From assembly GCA_023678885.1 (NCBI GenBank), contig CM042996.1, forward strand, positions 9,544,602 to 9,608,601: 64,000 bases of DNA, read 5' to 3'. The translations under genes were made by a program, and so were the position numbers. Below the pieces are notes generated by a model. The model did not search any database. It had not been told where the DNA came from and saw only the letters and a program-made list of their open reading frames with translations. Origin of the DNA: Pogostemon cablin. Its lineage: Eukaryota; Streptophyta; Magnoliopsida; Lamiales; Lamiaceae. Shown in pieces: positions 37,575 to 48,617 of the stretch; position 1 is the stretch's first letter, and the number at the start of each line of letters is the position of its first letter.

Positions 37575-37857
37575 ACTCCTCTCCTCCCAATATAATCTTC
37601 ACGTTTATTGTTCTACGTTGTTGAAAAAAAATATTTTTTTATTAACTTTATTGACTTTTAAAGATATTGTAATATTTTGTAATAAATAAAGTGCAAAATA
37701 ATATTTTGATTGTGAAAAAAGAGTGATAAATTTGAAATTAAACTAACTTTTAATGTTATTGAATAAAATGATTTTTTTAAAAATCATCGTGGAACAAACA
37801 AACGAGAAAAGTGTGAAAATTATTATCGGAGTGATAGAACACTATGGACAGAGTAAT
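37575..37857. mobile_element. Degraded Stowaway-like MITE
   Basis: The left side reads CTCCTCTCCTCCCAATATAATC and the right side TATCGGAGTGATAG...GGACAGAGTA, a weak inverted pair around an AT-rich body typical of the family. Confidence 0.4.
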
Positions 37858-38083
37858 TAGAATCGACAATGTGATACTAATTTAAAAAATTAAAACTAGA
37901 TTAACAATAAACTCAACTTACAGAAGAGTGTGTAATTAAAAGGAAAGCATCCAAAGTCATAAATCAACCCCCACCGAAAAACCCAGTGGCAAAGAAATAA
38001 AAGTAATAAATGTCTCACAACTGCCTTCATGATCCCATTCAATGCAATCCAACTACATCAATTTTGATGAACCCCATTTTGAT

Positions 38084-38091
38084 TATAAATA
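38084..38091 (+). promoter_or_regulatory. Putative TATA box of the BAHD gene
   Basis: TATAAATA lies 118 bp before the ATG at 38202. That predicts transcription starting near 38115 with a leader of roughly 85 nt. Position and sequence fit plant core promoters. Confidence 0.55.
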
Positions 38092-38201
38092 CAACCATAT
38101 CTCCAAAATCCCGTTTATGCACACCAATTTTCTCACATTACACATTCCAATTTTCAAGGGTTTTCTTTCTTTTCTCAAATTTATTAAAAAAAAAATCAAG
38201 A

Positions 38202-38660
38202 ATGGCAAGTGAGGTTGCAAAGGATGAGAAGAAATCAGAGAGTGTAAAAATCCTCAGTAAATCACATGTGAAGCCCAAGAAACCAATCGGAAGAAAAGAG
38301 TGTCAGCTGGTCACATTTGATCTGCCCTACCTTGCTTTTTACTACAACCAGAAACTGCTGATCTACAAAGGGTGCGAGAAGACGTTCGATGAGGTCGTGG
38401 AGAAATTGAAAGATGGACTGGCGGTAGTGCTTGAGGAGTTCTACCAGCTGGCGGGGAGGCTGGAGAAGGACGAAGATGGGGTGTTCAAGGTGGTTTATGA
38501 TCATGACGTGGAGGGTGTTGAGGTGGCGGCGGCGGCGGCGGAGGAGGTGGACGTGGCGGAGCTGACGGCGGAGGAGGGGACTTTGAAGTTCAAGGAGCTG
38601 TTGCCTTACAACAAAGTGTTGAATTTGGAAGGGATGCAACGCCCATTGCTGGCACTGCAG
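38202..38660 (+). CDS. DCR: BAHD acyltransferase, DCR/PEL3-like, exon 1 (residues 1-153)
   Basis: This gene encodes a soluble cytosolic acyl-CoA-dependent acyltransferase of the BAHD family. The closest remembered relative is Arabidopsis DCR (PEL3), needed for cutin polyester and cuticle formation. Exon 1 starts at ATG 38202 (MASEVAKDEKKSESVKILSK) and includes KECQLVTFDLPYLAFYYNQK, VLEEFYQLAGRLEKDEDGVF and LEGMQRPLLALQ, conserved N-domain blocks of this clade. The upstream in-frame ATG at 38010 lies before the TATA box and is not used here. The exon ends CTGCAG|GTACAT at 38660 in phase 0. Exon 2 is 7,994 bp downstream at 46655. Spliced length is 450 residues, normal for BAHD proteins (about 430-460). 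A GCG run encodes an Ala stretch near residues 108-113. The biochemical substrate in this plant is inferred, not shown. Confidence 0.9.
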
Positions 38661-38825
38661 GTACATTAATTATGTTTCAATTTATTGCATGGCCATGTTT
38701 TTCACCAACTTTTTTAATTATAGTTTGTTTGAATTATTAACAAATTTGAGCTACCTTTATTGGAAGTTTAATATAGTCTAAAAATCCCCTGTCAAAAAAA
38801 TTAACATCACCATGTCATTTTTTTA

Positions 38826-39105
38826 TAATCCCTTCATCCCATAATAATTGTCTTAATTACAGTATAAATAAAGTTTAAGAAAAGTTACTGACAAATTTTT
38901 ACATAATACTAGTAAAATCTTTTCATGTAATAATAAATAAATTATAAAATATGCTATGTGTGTTAGATGAGTGTTATAAATTTGAAATTAAGATGTATTT
39001 TGAGATTACATATAGTTGCTATGAAATTTTTATTTTTGGAGTGAGACATTTATTGTAGGACAGACAAAAATGGAAAGTAAAACACTTACTACGAGACGAA
39101 GGTAG
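38826..39105. mobile_element. Stowaway-like MITE, degraded
   Basis: Left arm ATCCCTTCATCCCATAATAA and right arm TTACTACGAGACGAAGGTAG are inverted relatives of the CTCCCTCCGTCCC family. The internal GTGTGTTAGATGAGTG and AATTAAGATGTA blocks recur in the element interrupted at 48.6-50.2 kb. Confidence 0.55.
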
Positions 39106-39123
39106 TATAATATATCTTATTTA

Positions 39124-39299
39124 GCAAGAACTCTTGTGTTTCCGGGCGCACGGGGGCGCACGGATTAAACCCGTGCGCCCATACCATACCCATACCATAC
39201 CCGGTTCATGAACACAAATTTATTTTTTAACCTTATATAATATCCATTAACTTGTGGCCGCACAGATCTATATCCGTGCCCCCGGGCGCACAAGAGCCT
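39124..39299. mobile_element. GC-rich inverted-repeat element, about 176 bp
   Basis: The left arm holds CTCTTGTGTTTCCGGGCGCAC and the right arm CCCCCGGGCGCACAAGAGCC. They are inverted around GTGCGCCC/GGGCGCAC-type cores, with two CATACCATACC units inside. It stands out as GC-rich in an AT-rich intron. Related arms occur at 40985-41166 and 49007-49277. Confidence 0.6.
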
Positions 39300-39373
39300 T
39301 ATTCATTTTATTTTATAAAAAAATTAAAAAATAGTTCCGAATCATAATGTGTCATAAAATTCCAAATATTATA

Positions 39374-39555
39374 CTCCCTCCATCCCGCAGAAAGATACGC
39401 CCTAATTAATATTAGAATATAAGCATTATTTGAATTTAAAAATAAATGTGTGTATTTATTTGCATTTCTCTTTATTAAAAAAAGTTACTTATTGTAAAAT
39501 AGAGTTGGTTTAAATAGGATATAAGACCAATATAGTTGGACTTTCCTTGATGGAG
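39374..39555. mobile_element. Stowaway MITE, 182 bp
   Basis: Starts CTCCCTCCATCCCG after TA and ends CTTGATGGAG before TA. The body is AT-rich. TA target duplication fits the Tc1/mariner-derived Stowaway group. Confidence 0.7.
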
Positions 39556-39866
39556 TATTAAGAAAATGACTAGAAATTGACTAATTATAATTAATGACTA
39601 AGATTCCAAAATTTTATTTTTGGGTAAGTTTATTATAGAGTATCTAATGTAATATATTCTATGCAAAATTTTGATCTTACATTAATTGGAACATATATGA
39701 AATTATTATAGTTTAAATAAAATGTAATACTAATGGATGAAAAATCATAATAATTTAATTGGATTATTTTAGCACTATAATATAAAGAAATAATAATAAA
39801 TCAAGAAAACGTGAAATAGTCTCATTGAGATAAATTCACGTAAGATTTCGCTTTTGATAAAAGGGT

Positions 39867-40165
39867 GAGTCTTATAAAGCGAGTTTACATATAAACTCTA
39901 TTTTCTTAAAAATACTATTAAGTATATAAAAAAATTACTCTTTGAAGAGTAATAATTTTTATACAAAAGAGTAATAATTCAAGTTTCTAAAAAGTAATTT
40001 TTCATGTATTCCCTAAAGAGTAATCTATAAATCAGGTTTTACAAGAATTTGAAAAGTAAATTTTTTTAATTTAAAAAGTAACGATTTATATGTTTAAAGA
40101 GTAATTTTTCATGTAGTAAAGAGTAACATGATTTATAGTATGTAAATCCAGTTTATACAATGTTC
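39867..40165. repeat. Dispersed AGAGTAA repeat element, copy B
   Basis: Same element as 17252-17555, with shared stretches such as ATTACTCTTTGAAGAGTAAT. It ends near GTTTATACAATG. Confidence 0.6.
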
Positions 40166-40247
40166 GTGTAGAAAAAAAAGTGATAACAATCTAAATGAAT
40201 TATTTTAATATTAACAACTTTAATGAAAAGTAATAATTAATTAATTA

Positions 40248-40513
40248 CTCCCTCCGTCCCGAAGAAGTTGATATATTTTTTTTTTGGGCACGGAGATTAA
40301 GGAGTATAATAATTTAATGTAAAGTGGAGTAAAGTGAAGTGAGAGAAATAATATTTAATGTGTAGTGAGCAGTTGTATTAGAGGTGATATGTGGGGCCAT
40401 GAGAATAGATTAATTGTTTTTCTGTGGGTCTCATATATTAAAAAGGAAATGTGTCAACTTTAGTGGGACAAACCAAAAAGGAAAGTGTGTCAACTTCTAT
40501 AGGATGGAGGGAG
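40248..40513. mobile_element. Stowaway MITE, 266 bp
   Basis: CTCCCTCCGTCCCGAAGAAG at the left and the inverted CTATAGGATGGAGGGAG at the right, flanked by TA on both sides. The inverted match extends past 25 bp (GAAGTTGA.A / GTCAACTTC). Confidence 0.9.
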
Positions 40514-40952
40514 TATAAAAGTATGAAACATTCTCATTATCCTCATTATTAGACAAGCCACTCAAAGACTTTGTTGTTAAATTGTACTTGGAAATTTCTT
40601 AATTCCATTTTAATATGGAATTTTTTTTATTAAATTTAATGAGTGATAGTGTGGTTTGAATATCGAAATTGTATAATTGTATAACATATTTTATAATTTA
40701 TTTATTTTTTAAAAATATCAAAATACTCCAAAAAAAAAAAACGCCTTCCACCCTAATGATTTATGTCACATTATTTGTTTAATTTAATGCTTTTTTTTTT
40801 AAGAATATTTAAGGTAAAGTTTTAAAGGCATGTTTTATACGGGCTGGACCGCTGGAGTATTTGTACATTTAAAATATATTTCGAAAAAAATAGAATTAAA
40901 ATATTTTAAATTATAATATGAATTAAATAGTCCTAAAGAAAAATTATTATAC

Positions 40953-41193
40953 CCCTTTCGTCTTGCAAGTGTAATTCTTTTTAGGCAAAAACTCCTGCGC
41001 ACACGAGGACATGGAGGAATACTCCGTGTCTTCATGTGAACACAACATTTCCCCCTCCAATCGTATTTAAATTTATGTATTGCTAGGGGTCTAAATTGCA
41101 AAGGGGCATGAAAATTGTAAAGACGCACAGAATGTGCTCCGTGCGCCCGAGTGCACAAGAGCCTCACTCTTCTTTTTGCATGACGGAGGGAGA
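40953..41193. mobile_element. Stowaway-like MITE with a nested GC-rich element
   Basis: The outer arms are CCCCTTTCGTCTTGCAAG and the inverted CTTTTTGCATGACGGAGGGAG. Inside, 40985-41166 has arms GGCAAAAACTCCTGCGCAC and GTGCGCCCGAGTGCACAAGAG, the same GC-rich family as 39124-39299. The 110-codon minus-strand open frame across it is fortuitous. Confidence 0.65.
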
Positions 41194-41799
41194 ATATTAC
41201 TAAACAAATCCCAAAATTACTATAAACATATTCAAAAATTGAGGTTTAATTAAGCTTTAACCACTTTAGAATCATATTTTACATATTTAAAATCATAATA
41301 ATTCGTGGAAATTTTTGGGTGAAAATTATTTCATAAAGTATGTACAGTAATTGTAAGGAAAAGATGGTTGAGAGAGCATTAATCAGGTAACAAACCATAA
41401 CCAAATGCTCAAAACATTTTTCCCTAGAATATTTCAGAAAATTAACATAAAAAAATATAATTAACTGCTTGTATTTTTTTCATCGTCAGATCAAACTGAT
41501 CACTTTAGCAAAAAAAAAAAAAAAGGACTATTATAAATAAGTGGAGGATTGTTATCATTTGCATATTTGGGTGATTTTTTGGTTTTAATATTAGTCTAAA
41601 TTATTTCCAATAAATTACTTATATAATTAGTTTTTATACTTTAATAACAAATTAAATTATTAAGATTTTTATAAGTCAAAAATTTGTGTGTTCAAGGACG
41701 CACCGTGCGCCATAAGTACCAATACCTTTTAGTATTAAATTATGTATTAAATTGTATACCCCTTTAATATTAAATTTTGTGTCGCAAGACACGACATAA

Positions 41800-42552
41800 A
41801 AAGAAATACTAATTAGAAAAAAATTAATAAATAAAAGAAATAATCATTTCCAAGTTGGAGGAGCCCATCATTAATCTTCCTCATAATTTTGAAGTTGGAG
41901 AATCTCATCATCGTTTTCTTGTTGCTGCAAAAGATCTCATATCATTAGTATTAAATATAAATAAATAATTATATTAAGCTTACTAAAAAAATTAAAATTT
42001 TAGTAGGTTGTATAATACGGAAACATTAAAATTTTATTACGTTGAATAATACGGAAGCTAATCAAGATTGATCGACTAAAGACGGAAAGAAATAAGATGT
42101 TGACTCACGAGGAGAGGATTACTAATAGCAACACACACATCTTAGCAATTGTGTGTTGTTTCTGCCTACTTCTAATTCTGGCTATTGTGGCTTTATCTTT
42201 GCTAATTTATTTGTACTTTGTACATATTAATATTTGAACATACCATTTTGCTAATTCACTTGTACTTAGAAAAATCTATGAATATGAACATAAAAAAAAA
42301 TACTAATTAGAAAAAAAATTAATAAATAAAATAAATAATCATTTCCAAATTGCAGGAGCCCATCACTAATCTTCCTCATAATTTTCAAGTTGGAGGCTTT
42401 AATCTGGTTTTCTTGTTGCGGCAGAATATCCCCATATCATTAGTATTAAATATAAATAAATAATAATAATATTAAGCTTATTAAAAAAATTAAAATTTTA
42501 GCAAGTTGAATAATAAAGAAAAATTAAAAATTTACTACGTTGAATAATACGG
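41800..42552. repeat. Direct duplication, two copies of about 260 bp (41800-42060 and 42292-42552)
   Basis: Both copies share ACTAATTAGAAAAAAATTAA, CAATCATTTCCAA-like and GGAGCCCATCA.TAATCTTCC blocks in the same order. A third partial match, GGAGCCCATCATTAATCTTC, follows at about 42551. Spacing is about 492 bp. This is probably replication slippage or unequal exchange within the intron. Confidence 0.7.
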
Positions 42553-44441
42553 AGCCCATCATTAATCTTCCTCACGATCTTTAGGCTGCTGGGTGGTGGA
42601 TACAATTTTATTCTCTTATTCAGGTCAGCAACTTCTAATAATGAGCATGATCTTAAACATCATCGGAACCACATTAAATATTAATCCTAAAATATTTTGT
42701 AATATAATATCTTGTAATATAGTACATAAATAAAGCTAAGAAAATTTAACAAATGTTTTAAATAGAGTTTATTTAAAAATAAGTTAAATTAGTTTTTTTA
42801 AATAAAGATTATTATAATTAAGGCATGTTTTTATTTTGATCTTTTATTTGATCATGGATCTGAGGTGATTTAACATGATATACATATTTTCACTTTGCAT
42901 GGTCCAAGCTCAAGTTAACACTACCATAAAAGAAATAACATTTAATTAATATTTTCATAACATACTTAAATTTTAAAATTATATCCCTTTATAATACGTA
43001 TAACATATTTTATAATTTATTTATTATCAAAAAATATCAAACAAACTATTCCAAAAAAAAAGTTAAAAATGATTTTTATTAGGCAAATTTTATGCAATTG
43101 GTTCGCCTTGCACCCTATTCCCTAATGATTATGTCATATTATAGGTTTAATGCTTTTTTGGGTTTCGAATATTTAAGGTAAAGTTGTTTTTCCTACCTAT
43201 AAATAAGGAGAATTTATCATATACCCTGATTCACAAAACAATATTTTTATTTGGGCAAAAACTTGTTTGAGACTGTTTTATGAGAAATCATATGGTGACA
43301 AAAAGTGATAGTATTCTAATATTGAAGTTATAACAAATTGTGAAAACACAATAAATTATTTTATGAATAATTGGTAGTACAAATAAAAAGTGAAAAAATA
43401 ATAAATTTTATATTAAAAGTGATAACAATCTAAAAAACATATATTTATCTCATGACATGGTGACATGGTCGCAGTGTTGCTCCTTCTTTTATTAATGTTC
43501 GTACAACCAATAAAATATTAATATAATTATTTAGAATATGTTAAGATCTCTTAAAATAGCTAATGTCGCTTGTTGTATTATATATTGAGTGAAAGACAAG
43601 TAAAAATTGATGTTGAATTTAAAAAGAAAGTACAAACCATATAAGTTAGATTTAATGTATCACTTATTATTATAGAAAAAGTGACACATAGGTGATACAT
43701 AAAAATAATTAAATAATCTCAAACTTCGTGAAATGGCCCTATGTAAAAATTTATTATTTTTAGTGCATAGAAAAAAGTCCAATGAACCCATTATCATGGA
43801 GTACGTATTATATGATTTGAAATACATTTTTCAAATCTTATGTTAAGATAATAAAATCTAATAATTGAGATAACAATAAAGGGAATCATGTTAACTACTT
43901 ATTAACGGTATTAATTAAACACACGTACAATAAAAATAAAAATATAAAAAAAACTCTTGGTTTGTTTTAAAGTGTTAATTTTGATCGTAGACTAAATATA
44001 ATATTTCAAACTTTAGGGCTCCTAAATTAACATTTGACCCATTAAAATTGTTTGATTTGTTGTATTATTTCTGTTGTTTAATGCCATTTGATCATGTTAG
44101 CATATAATTGTTAAAGATTTATTTAAACAAATATGATCATATCCACCTTACTATAATGGATATTTGTGATTGAATAATTGATAGGGATCTCTTCTAAGCA
44201 TACTTGTCAAAACAAATAGGAGCTCCTATTTCATTTCTCCATTTCATCTAATAATTTACTTATTAGATGTATGAATCATTCTCTAAATTATCGTGAAGTG
44301 TGTGCTAAGGGTTTATATGTATTTCGTTAGGGTTTGATTTTTTTGATAAAGAAAATATGTTATGTAATATAGAGTGTGAAATATCAATGTATTATAAGGA
44401 ATTTGGATCAGTGTCAAAGTAGGTTGGTGATGGAATTATTT

Positions 44442-44726
44442 GGGAAAATATCAATTTTGGTCATTTAGGATATGCGAAATTCAATTTTAATCTTCAAGTT
44501 TGGTAATTTTTCAAAAATGGTCCTCCGATATCCTCTTTTGGTCCTCTTAGTCCACTTTTTGTCCTTTTTGTCTACTTTTGGTCCTCTAAGATAAGTCAAA
44601 TAAGGACTAAAAGTGGACAAAAAAGACTAAAAGCGAAGACTAGAGGATCACTTTTGAAAATTTACCAAACCTTAGAAATAAAGTTGGATTTTGCATATCC
44701 GAAATGATCAAAATTAATATTATTCC
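44442..44726. mobile_element. MULE-type MITE, 285 bp with 9-bp target duplication
   Basis: Inverted arms of about 80 bp: left GGGAAAATATCAATTTTGGT, right reversed GGAATAATATTAATTTTGAT. They continue through GATATGC and CAAA.TT.GGTAA. The 9-bp direct repeat GAATTATTT flanks it exactly (44433-44441 and 44727-44735). The centre is a further palindrome of GTCCACTTTT/AAAAGTGGAC units. Confidence 0.88.
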
Positions 44727-45245
44727 GAATTATTTCACAACCCACCACAATGTACGATTAGTTGGGTCATAGTTGGTTGAGTTATTATTGGGGTGATCAA
44801 TGATGGTCGGATTTTGATAGGACATGTTTTTTGGGTTAATGAGATAAAAAAAATCATTCTAATATTTGTTGATAATGTATCTATTTTACAATGTACCACT
44901 AATATAACTATTTACTTTATATAAAATAATAATTCATTCATTCTAAATTTATCTTTAAAGTTAAAAAAAAATTACTTTTTTTTACTTACTTTTAAAGGTA
45001 CTATGATATTTTTGGATAATAAATAAATAATAAAGTTTGTTATATTTGTTAAAAAAAGTGATAACAAATTTGAAATTAAAGTAAAATATATTAGAAAGAT
45101 ATTAGTTCGTTACTTTTTCCTTTTATGGAAAGTGTGAAATTAAATTTAAGATGGATCAAACAGAAATTGTGTAGTTAAAACTGAGATGAAAGGAGTATTT
45201 AATACCTTTCAATTCATTAAAAAAATATATAGATTTCTTACCAAT

Positions 45246-45480
45246 GAACCGTCCGTCCGCCCGCCCGAAAGAGAGTATTTTACTTTTGTGCACGTTGATT
45301 ATTAAAGAGTATTATTATTTAATGTGTAGTGGGTAGTTGTATTAGTGGGAGTGTGAACCCCTTATTTTAGTTGTATTAGTGGGTGTATGTGGGTCCCATG
45401 TATGTAAAAAATGAAATGACCTTTTTTGAAGCGGAAGACCAAAATGAGAAAAAGACCATCCTTCAAGCGGACAGAGGGAG
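45246..45480. mobile_element. Stowaway-like MITE, degraded left arm
   Basis: The right end CAAGCGGACAGAGGGAG precedes TA. The left end CCGTCCGTCCGCCCGCCCG is an expanded, slipped version of the inverse. The body resembles 40248-40513 (ATTATTTAATGTGTAGTGGG). Confidence 0.6.
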
Positions 45481-46654
45481 TATGAATTTTCTTAATGATT
45501 AAAAAATAAAATTGTGAAAATAATGTATCAAAATGAATTATTAGATGCTGATAATAGTAGTAGCCATTTATGAAACGGGTGATTGGTGATTGGTGAATGG
45601 TGAACAGATTGGTGGATTTGCACTTGACGAATTAGTCCAGCTAAGCTTATGTTGACACTCGTATGTCTAATTATTATAGTAGGTCAAATTGGTCGAGGTC
45701 CATTTAATCCAATCAACCCTTCATAATACTGATGGCATGCATAAATGCTCATTTTGAGTTCCTACCAAATTACACCTACATTTGCAATTCATATGAATGG
45801 CGTCAAATGATTTCATTAAAAGTAAATAAACTTTGTGTGATGCTGTTCCTGAAATTCTGTTTTGTTTGTATTGACAGCTCAACTGATTAATAGGAATTAT
45901 GATTTACTCAAAATTTATGAATTGAATCTCATTTCTATAGTGTTGAAAAAATATCTCAAAATGAAGAACTTCTTGTAACTGTGGAGTGGATAACCACTCT
46001 ATCGAATCGATGTACATGAGTATTTAGGATAGACCATTCCATTTTTAAATAAAGTTAAAAATAAACCCTACCTAAAACATATATATATATATATATATAT
46101 AATATCATTATTTATTATGATTTTCAAAATCCAATTTTAATAAATTTCTCTTAAACCTATTCTGTATACACAGTACAAATAATATTAATTATTACTCACT
46201 CCTACCATAAATTATATAATCTCAATTAATATTTTTTCTTTATTCTCCGTTCTCTTTGATTACTTCCCTCACCTTCAGCAAATAAATAGCAGTTCTATTT
46301 ATCAATATGTATAGTCTTGAACCCTCGATAGTGATTTTTCTTTAGAATTCGACGGCTGGATTGATCCATCTAATTATATTATGTTGATGTTAATCACTAC
46401 GATTAGAATTATGGTTCTTATTTATAGTGATAATTATAGGCCCACGATCTAGGATACTTAGATTTTTTTTGCTTTATGAGTTTGTTTTATATAAAATTTA
46501 AATTTATTAAACTAAAATTCAAAACAAACATTAAATAATAAAATCAAGCTAAAATCAAAATATCTAAAACCAAAGTGAAGAAACATTATATTGCATTAAT
46601 TTTTTTTGCCACGTGGTATAAGTAATCTCATTTCATTTTGCCACGTGTTTACAG

Positions 46655-47548
46655 CTCACAAAACTCAAGGATGGACTAGCAATGGGTCTTGCCTTCAACC
46701 ACGCTATACTGGATGGCACCTCCACGTGGCACTTCATGAGCTCATGGGCCGCCATCTGCAGTGGGGCCACCTCCATCGCAGTCGCACCGTTCCTCGAGCG
46801 TACCAAGGCGCGAAACACCAGAGTGAAACTTGATCTCTCCCAGCCGTCCGATGCGCCGGAGCACGCCAACTCAGCACCCAACGGCGACGCCCTCCCCTCC
46901 CCCCCCGCACTCCGCGAGAAGGTCTTCAAGTTCTCCGAGTCAGCCGTTGACCAGATCAAGTCAAAGGTAAACGCCGGCACCGACCCCTCGCGGCCATTCT
47001 CCACCTTCCAGTCGCTCTCCGCGCACGTGTGGCACGCCGTCACACGTGCCCGGGAGCTCGCCCCACAGGACTACACCGTTTTCACGGTGTTCGCCGACTG
47101 CCGGAAGCGGGTCGACCCGCCGATGCCGGAGAGCTACTTCGGGAACCTGATCCAGGCGATCTTCACGGTGACGGGAGCCGGGTTGATCCTGAGCAACCCG
47201 GTTGAATTCGGGGCGGGTCTGATCCGGGACGCCATAGAGTCGCACAATGCGGAGGCAATCAATAAGCGGAACGACGAGTGGGAGAGCAACCCGATTATAT
47301 TCCAGTACAAGGATGCGGGTGTCAACTGCGTGGCGGTAGGGAGTTCGCCCCGGTTCAAGGTGTACGAGGTGGATTTCGGGTGGGGCAGCCCGGAAAGTGT
47401 TCGGAGCGGGTTGAACAACCGGTTCGATGGGATGGTGTATCTGTACCCCGGGAAGAGTGGGGGGAGGAGCATTGATGTGGAGATTAGTTTGGAAGCGAAG
47501 GCTTTGGAGAGGTTGGAGAAAGACAAGGAGTTCTTAATGGAAGTTTAA
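46655..47548 (+). CDS. DCR: BAHD acyltransferase, DCR/PEL3-like, exon 2 (residues 154-450)
   Basis: This exon carries the catalytic motif HAILD (His169-Asp173, in AFNHAILDGTSTWHF). The His acts as general base to deprotonate the acceptor hydroxyl. It also carries the structural DFGWG motif at residues 393-397 (VYEVDFGWGSPESVRSG) and the conserved FADCRKRVDPP and YFGNLIQ blocks. The C-terminus is DKEFLMEV before TAA at 47546-47548. The exon is distinctly GC-rich against its surroundings, with no frame damage. It joins exon 1 in phase 0. The open reading frame, both motifs and correct splice sites argue that the gene is functional despite the large intron. The 2-3 overlapping open frames on the other strand are shadows of this GC-rich exon. 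Confidence 0.93.
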   Translation, partial: LTKLKDGLAMGLAFNHAILDGTSTWHFMSSWAAICSGATSIAVAPFLERTKARNTRVKLDLSQPSDAPEHANSAPNGDALPSPPALREKVFKFSESAVDQIKSKVNAGTDPSRPFSTFQSLSAHVWHAVTRARELAPQDYTVFTVFADCRKRVDPPMPESYFGNLIQAIFTVTGAGLILSNPVEFGAGLIRDAIESHNAEAINKRNDEWESNPIIFQYKDAGVNCVAVGSSPRFKVYEVDFGWGSPESVRSGLNNRFDGMVYLYPGKSGGRSIDVEISLEAKALERLEKDKEFLMEV

Positions 47549-47880
47549 GGTTTGTTTAATGTGGTAGGAGTTAAGTTTATGAATGTTTAATTAATTCTGT
47601 GTGGACTGTTTTTTATTTCCTGTGATGAATTTAGAATTGGAGTGGAATTTGATTTTAATTTTAGTTTGTTCTAATTTTCCTCTCAATGAAATAAGTTTAC
47701 TTTTGATATTATCTGAATTCCTAAAGTATGGTGATTAATTAGGTGATCAACCATGGAACCAGTCGCATAATTTTCCACTCCACGATTTTTACTTTATACT
47801 GGCTTTGATCAAGAAAATTATCTTTAACTAATTTTGTTGATTCTAAAAGGCACTGTAGTGTATTATTAGGTAAAGTAATA
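47549..47880 (+). other. Probable 3' UTR of the BAHD gene and spacer
   Basis: T-rich sequence after the stop with AATGAAATAAG near 47685 as a possible polyadenylation signal. Nothing else seen. Confidence 0.4.
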
Positions 47881-47988
47881 CTCCATCCGTCCCAGGTAAT
47901 GAGGGCAAGAGACTTTATGTTTAACATAAAGTCTCTAGCCCTCTTAGCATGAGAAGTCTCTAGCCCTCTTAGCATGAGACAGAGGAAG
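47881..47988. mobile_element. Foldback Stowaway-like MITE, 108 bp, with an internal 25-bp duplication
   Basis: Left CTCCATCCGTCCCAGG after TA, right GAGACAGAGGAAG before TA. The two halves form a near-complete hairpin (GAGGGCAAGAGACTTTATG paired with CATAAAGTCTCTAGCCCTC). The right arm contains a perfect 25-bp tandem duplication (47929-47953 and 47954-47978). Confidence 0.75.
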
Positions 47989-48145
47989 TAGTATTTTTGC
48001 GAAAAATGAATAATAAATTTGAAATTAAAGTAACTTTCGAAGTTATTATTGAATAAAGTGATGTTTCTACTTTTGAGATACAAAAGATTTATTTGGACAT
48101 ACAAATAAAAATAGTGTGAAGAATTTGTTTTTTAAATGGTTAATT

Positions 48146-48337
48146 AGGGATGTCAGTTTTATTCGTTGGGTCGGATTACCCAACGGGTACCTAGCTATCG
48201 AGCACAAATAAGTGGGTTATAAATCGAATAACGGATCGATTAATACCCGAACCCGAGAGAAAATATGCAGGTAAGGGTAGAATATGACTATATTTTTTCA
48301 CCCGAAACCCAACCCGGTTATTATCCGAAATTTTATA
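48146..48337. mobile_element. hAT-like element, left part
   Basis: Begins TAGGGATGTCAG with GGGTACC/ACCCGAACCCG-type content, as in plant hAT MITEs. It is cut by the Stowaway at 48338. No right terminus was found. Confidence 0.4.
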
Positions 48338-48552
48338 CTCCCTCCGTCCCACCCAAAGAGTCTCTTTTTTCCATTTTGGACGTCCCACCCAAAGAGTTCA
48401 CTTTCCTTTTTTACACACATGGGATCCACACACACCCACTAACACAAATAAAATATGGGACTCACACTCCCACTAATACAACTACCACTACACACTAAAT
48501 AATAATACTCCTTAATTCACGTACCAAAAAGTAAAAACTACCCTTGCAATGA

Positions 48553-48558
<6 letters not shown>
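48338..48558. mobile_element. Stowaway MITE with degraded right end
   Basis: Starts CTCCCTCCGTCCCACCCAAA after TA. The right end GCAATGAGACGGA runs directly into a TA microsatellite (48558-48612), so the last bases of the terminal repeat are lost or masked. Confidence 0.65.

Positions 48559-48617
<59 letters not shown>

Larger units (their letters stand above)
38661..46654 (+). other. 7,994-bp phase-0 intron of the BAHD gene
   Basis: Begins GTACATTAAT after CTGCAG and ends TTTACAG before CTCACAAAACTC. The splice joins LLALQ to LTKLKDGLAMGLAF exactly as in the family. The intron contains at least four Stowaway-type MITEs, GC-rich inverted elements, a MULE-type MITE, a dispersed GAGTAA repeat and a duplicated segment, each listed separately. 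No other coding sequence was recognised inside it. Confidence 0.85.

Noticed and set aside
38262..38666. 134-codon minus-strand open frame opposite BAHD exon 1
   Set aside because: Low-complexity Leu/Arg/His-rich antisense shadow of the real exon.
40835..41167. 110-codon minus-strand open frame with basic residues
   Set aside because: It lies across a Stowaway-like MITE and its nested GC-rich element; no domain and no splice context.
46633..47526. Long minus-strand open frames opposite the BAHD exon 2 (up to 136 codons)
   Set aside because: They are antisense shadows of a GC-rich coding exon, with no domain similarity.
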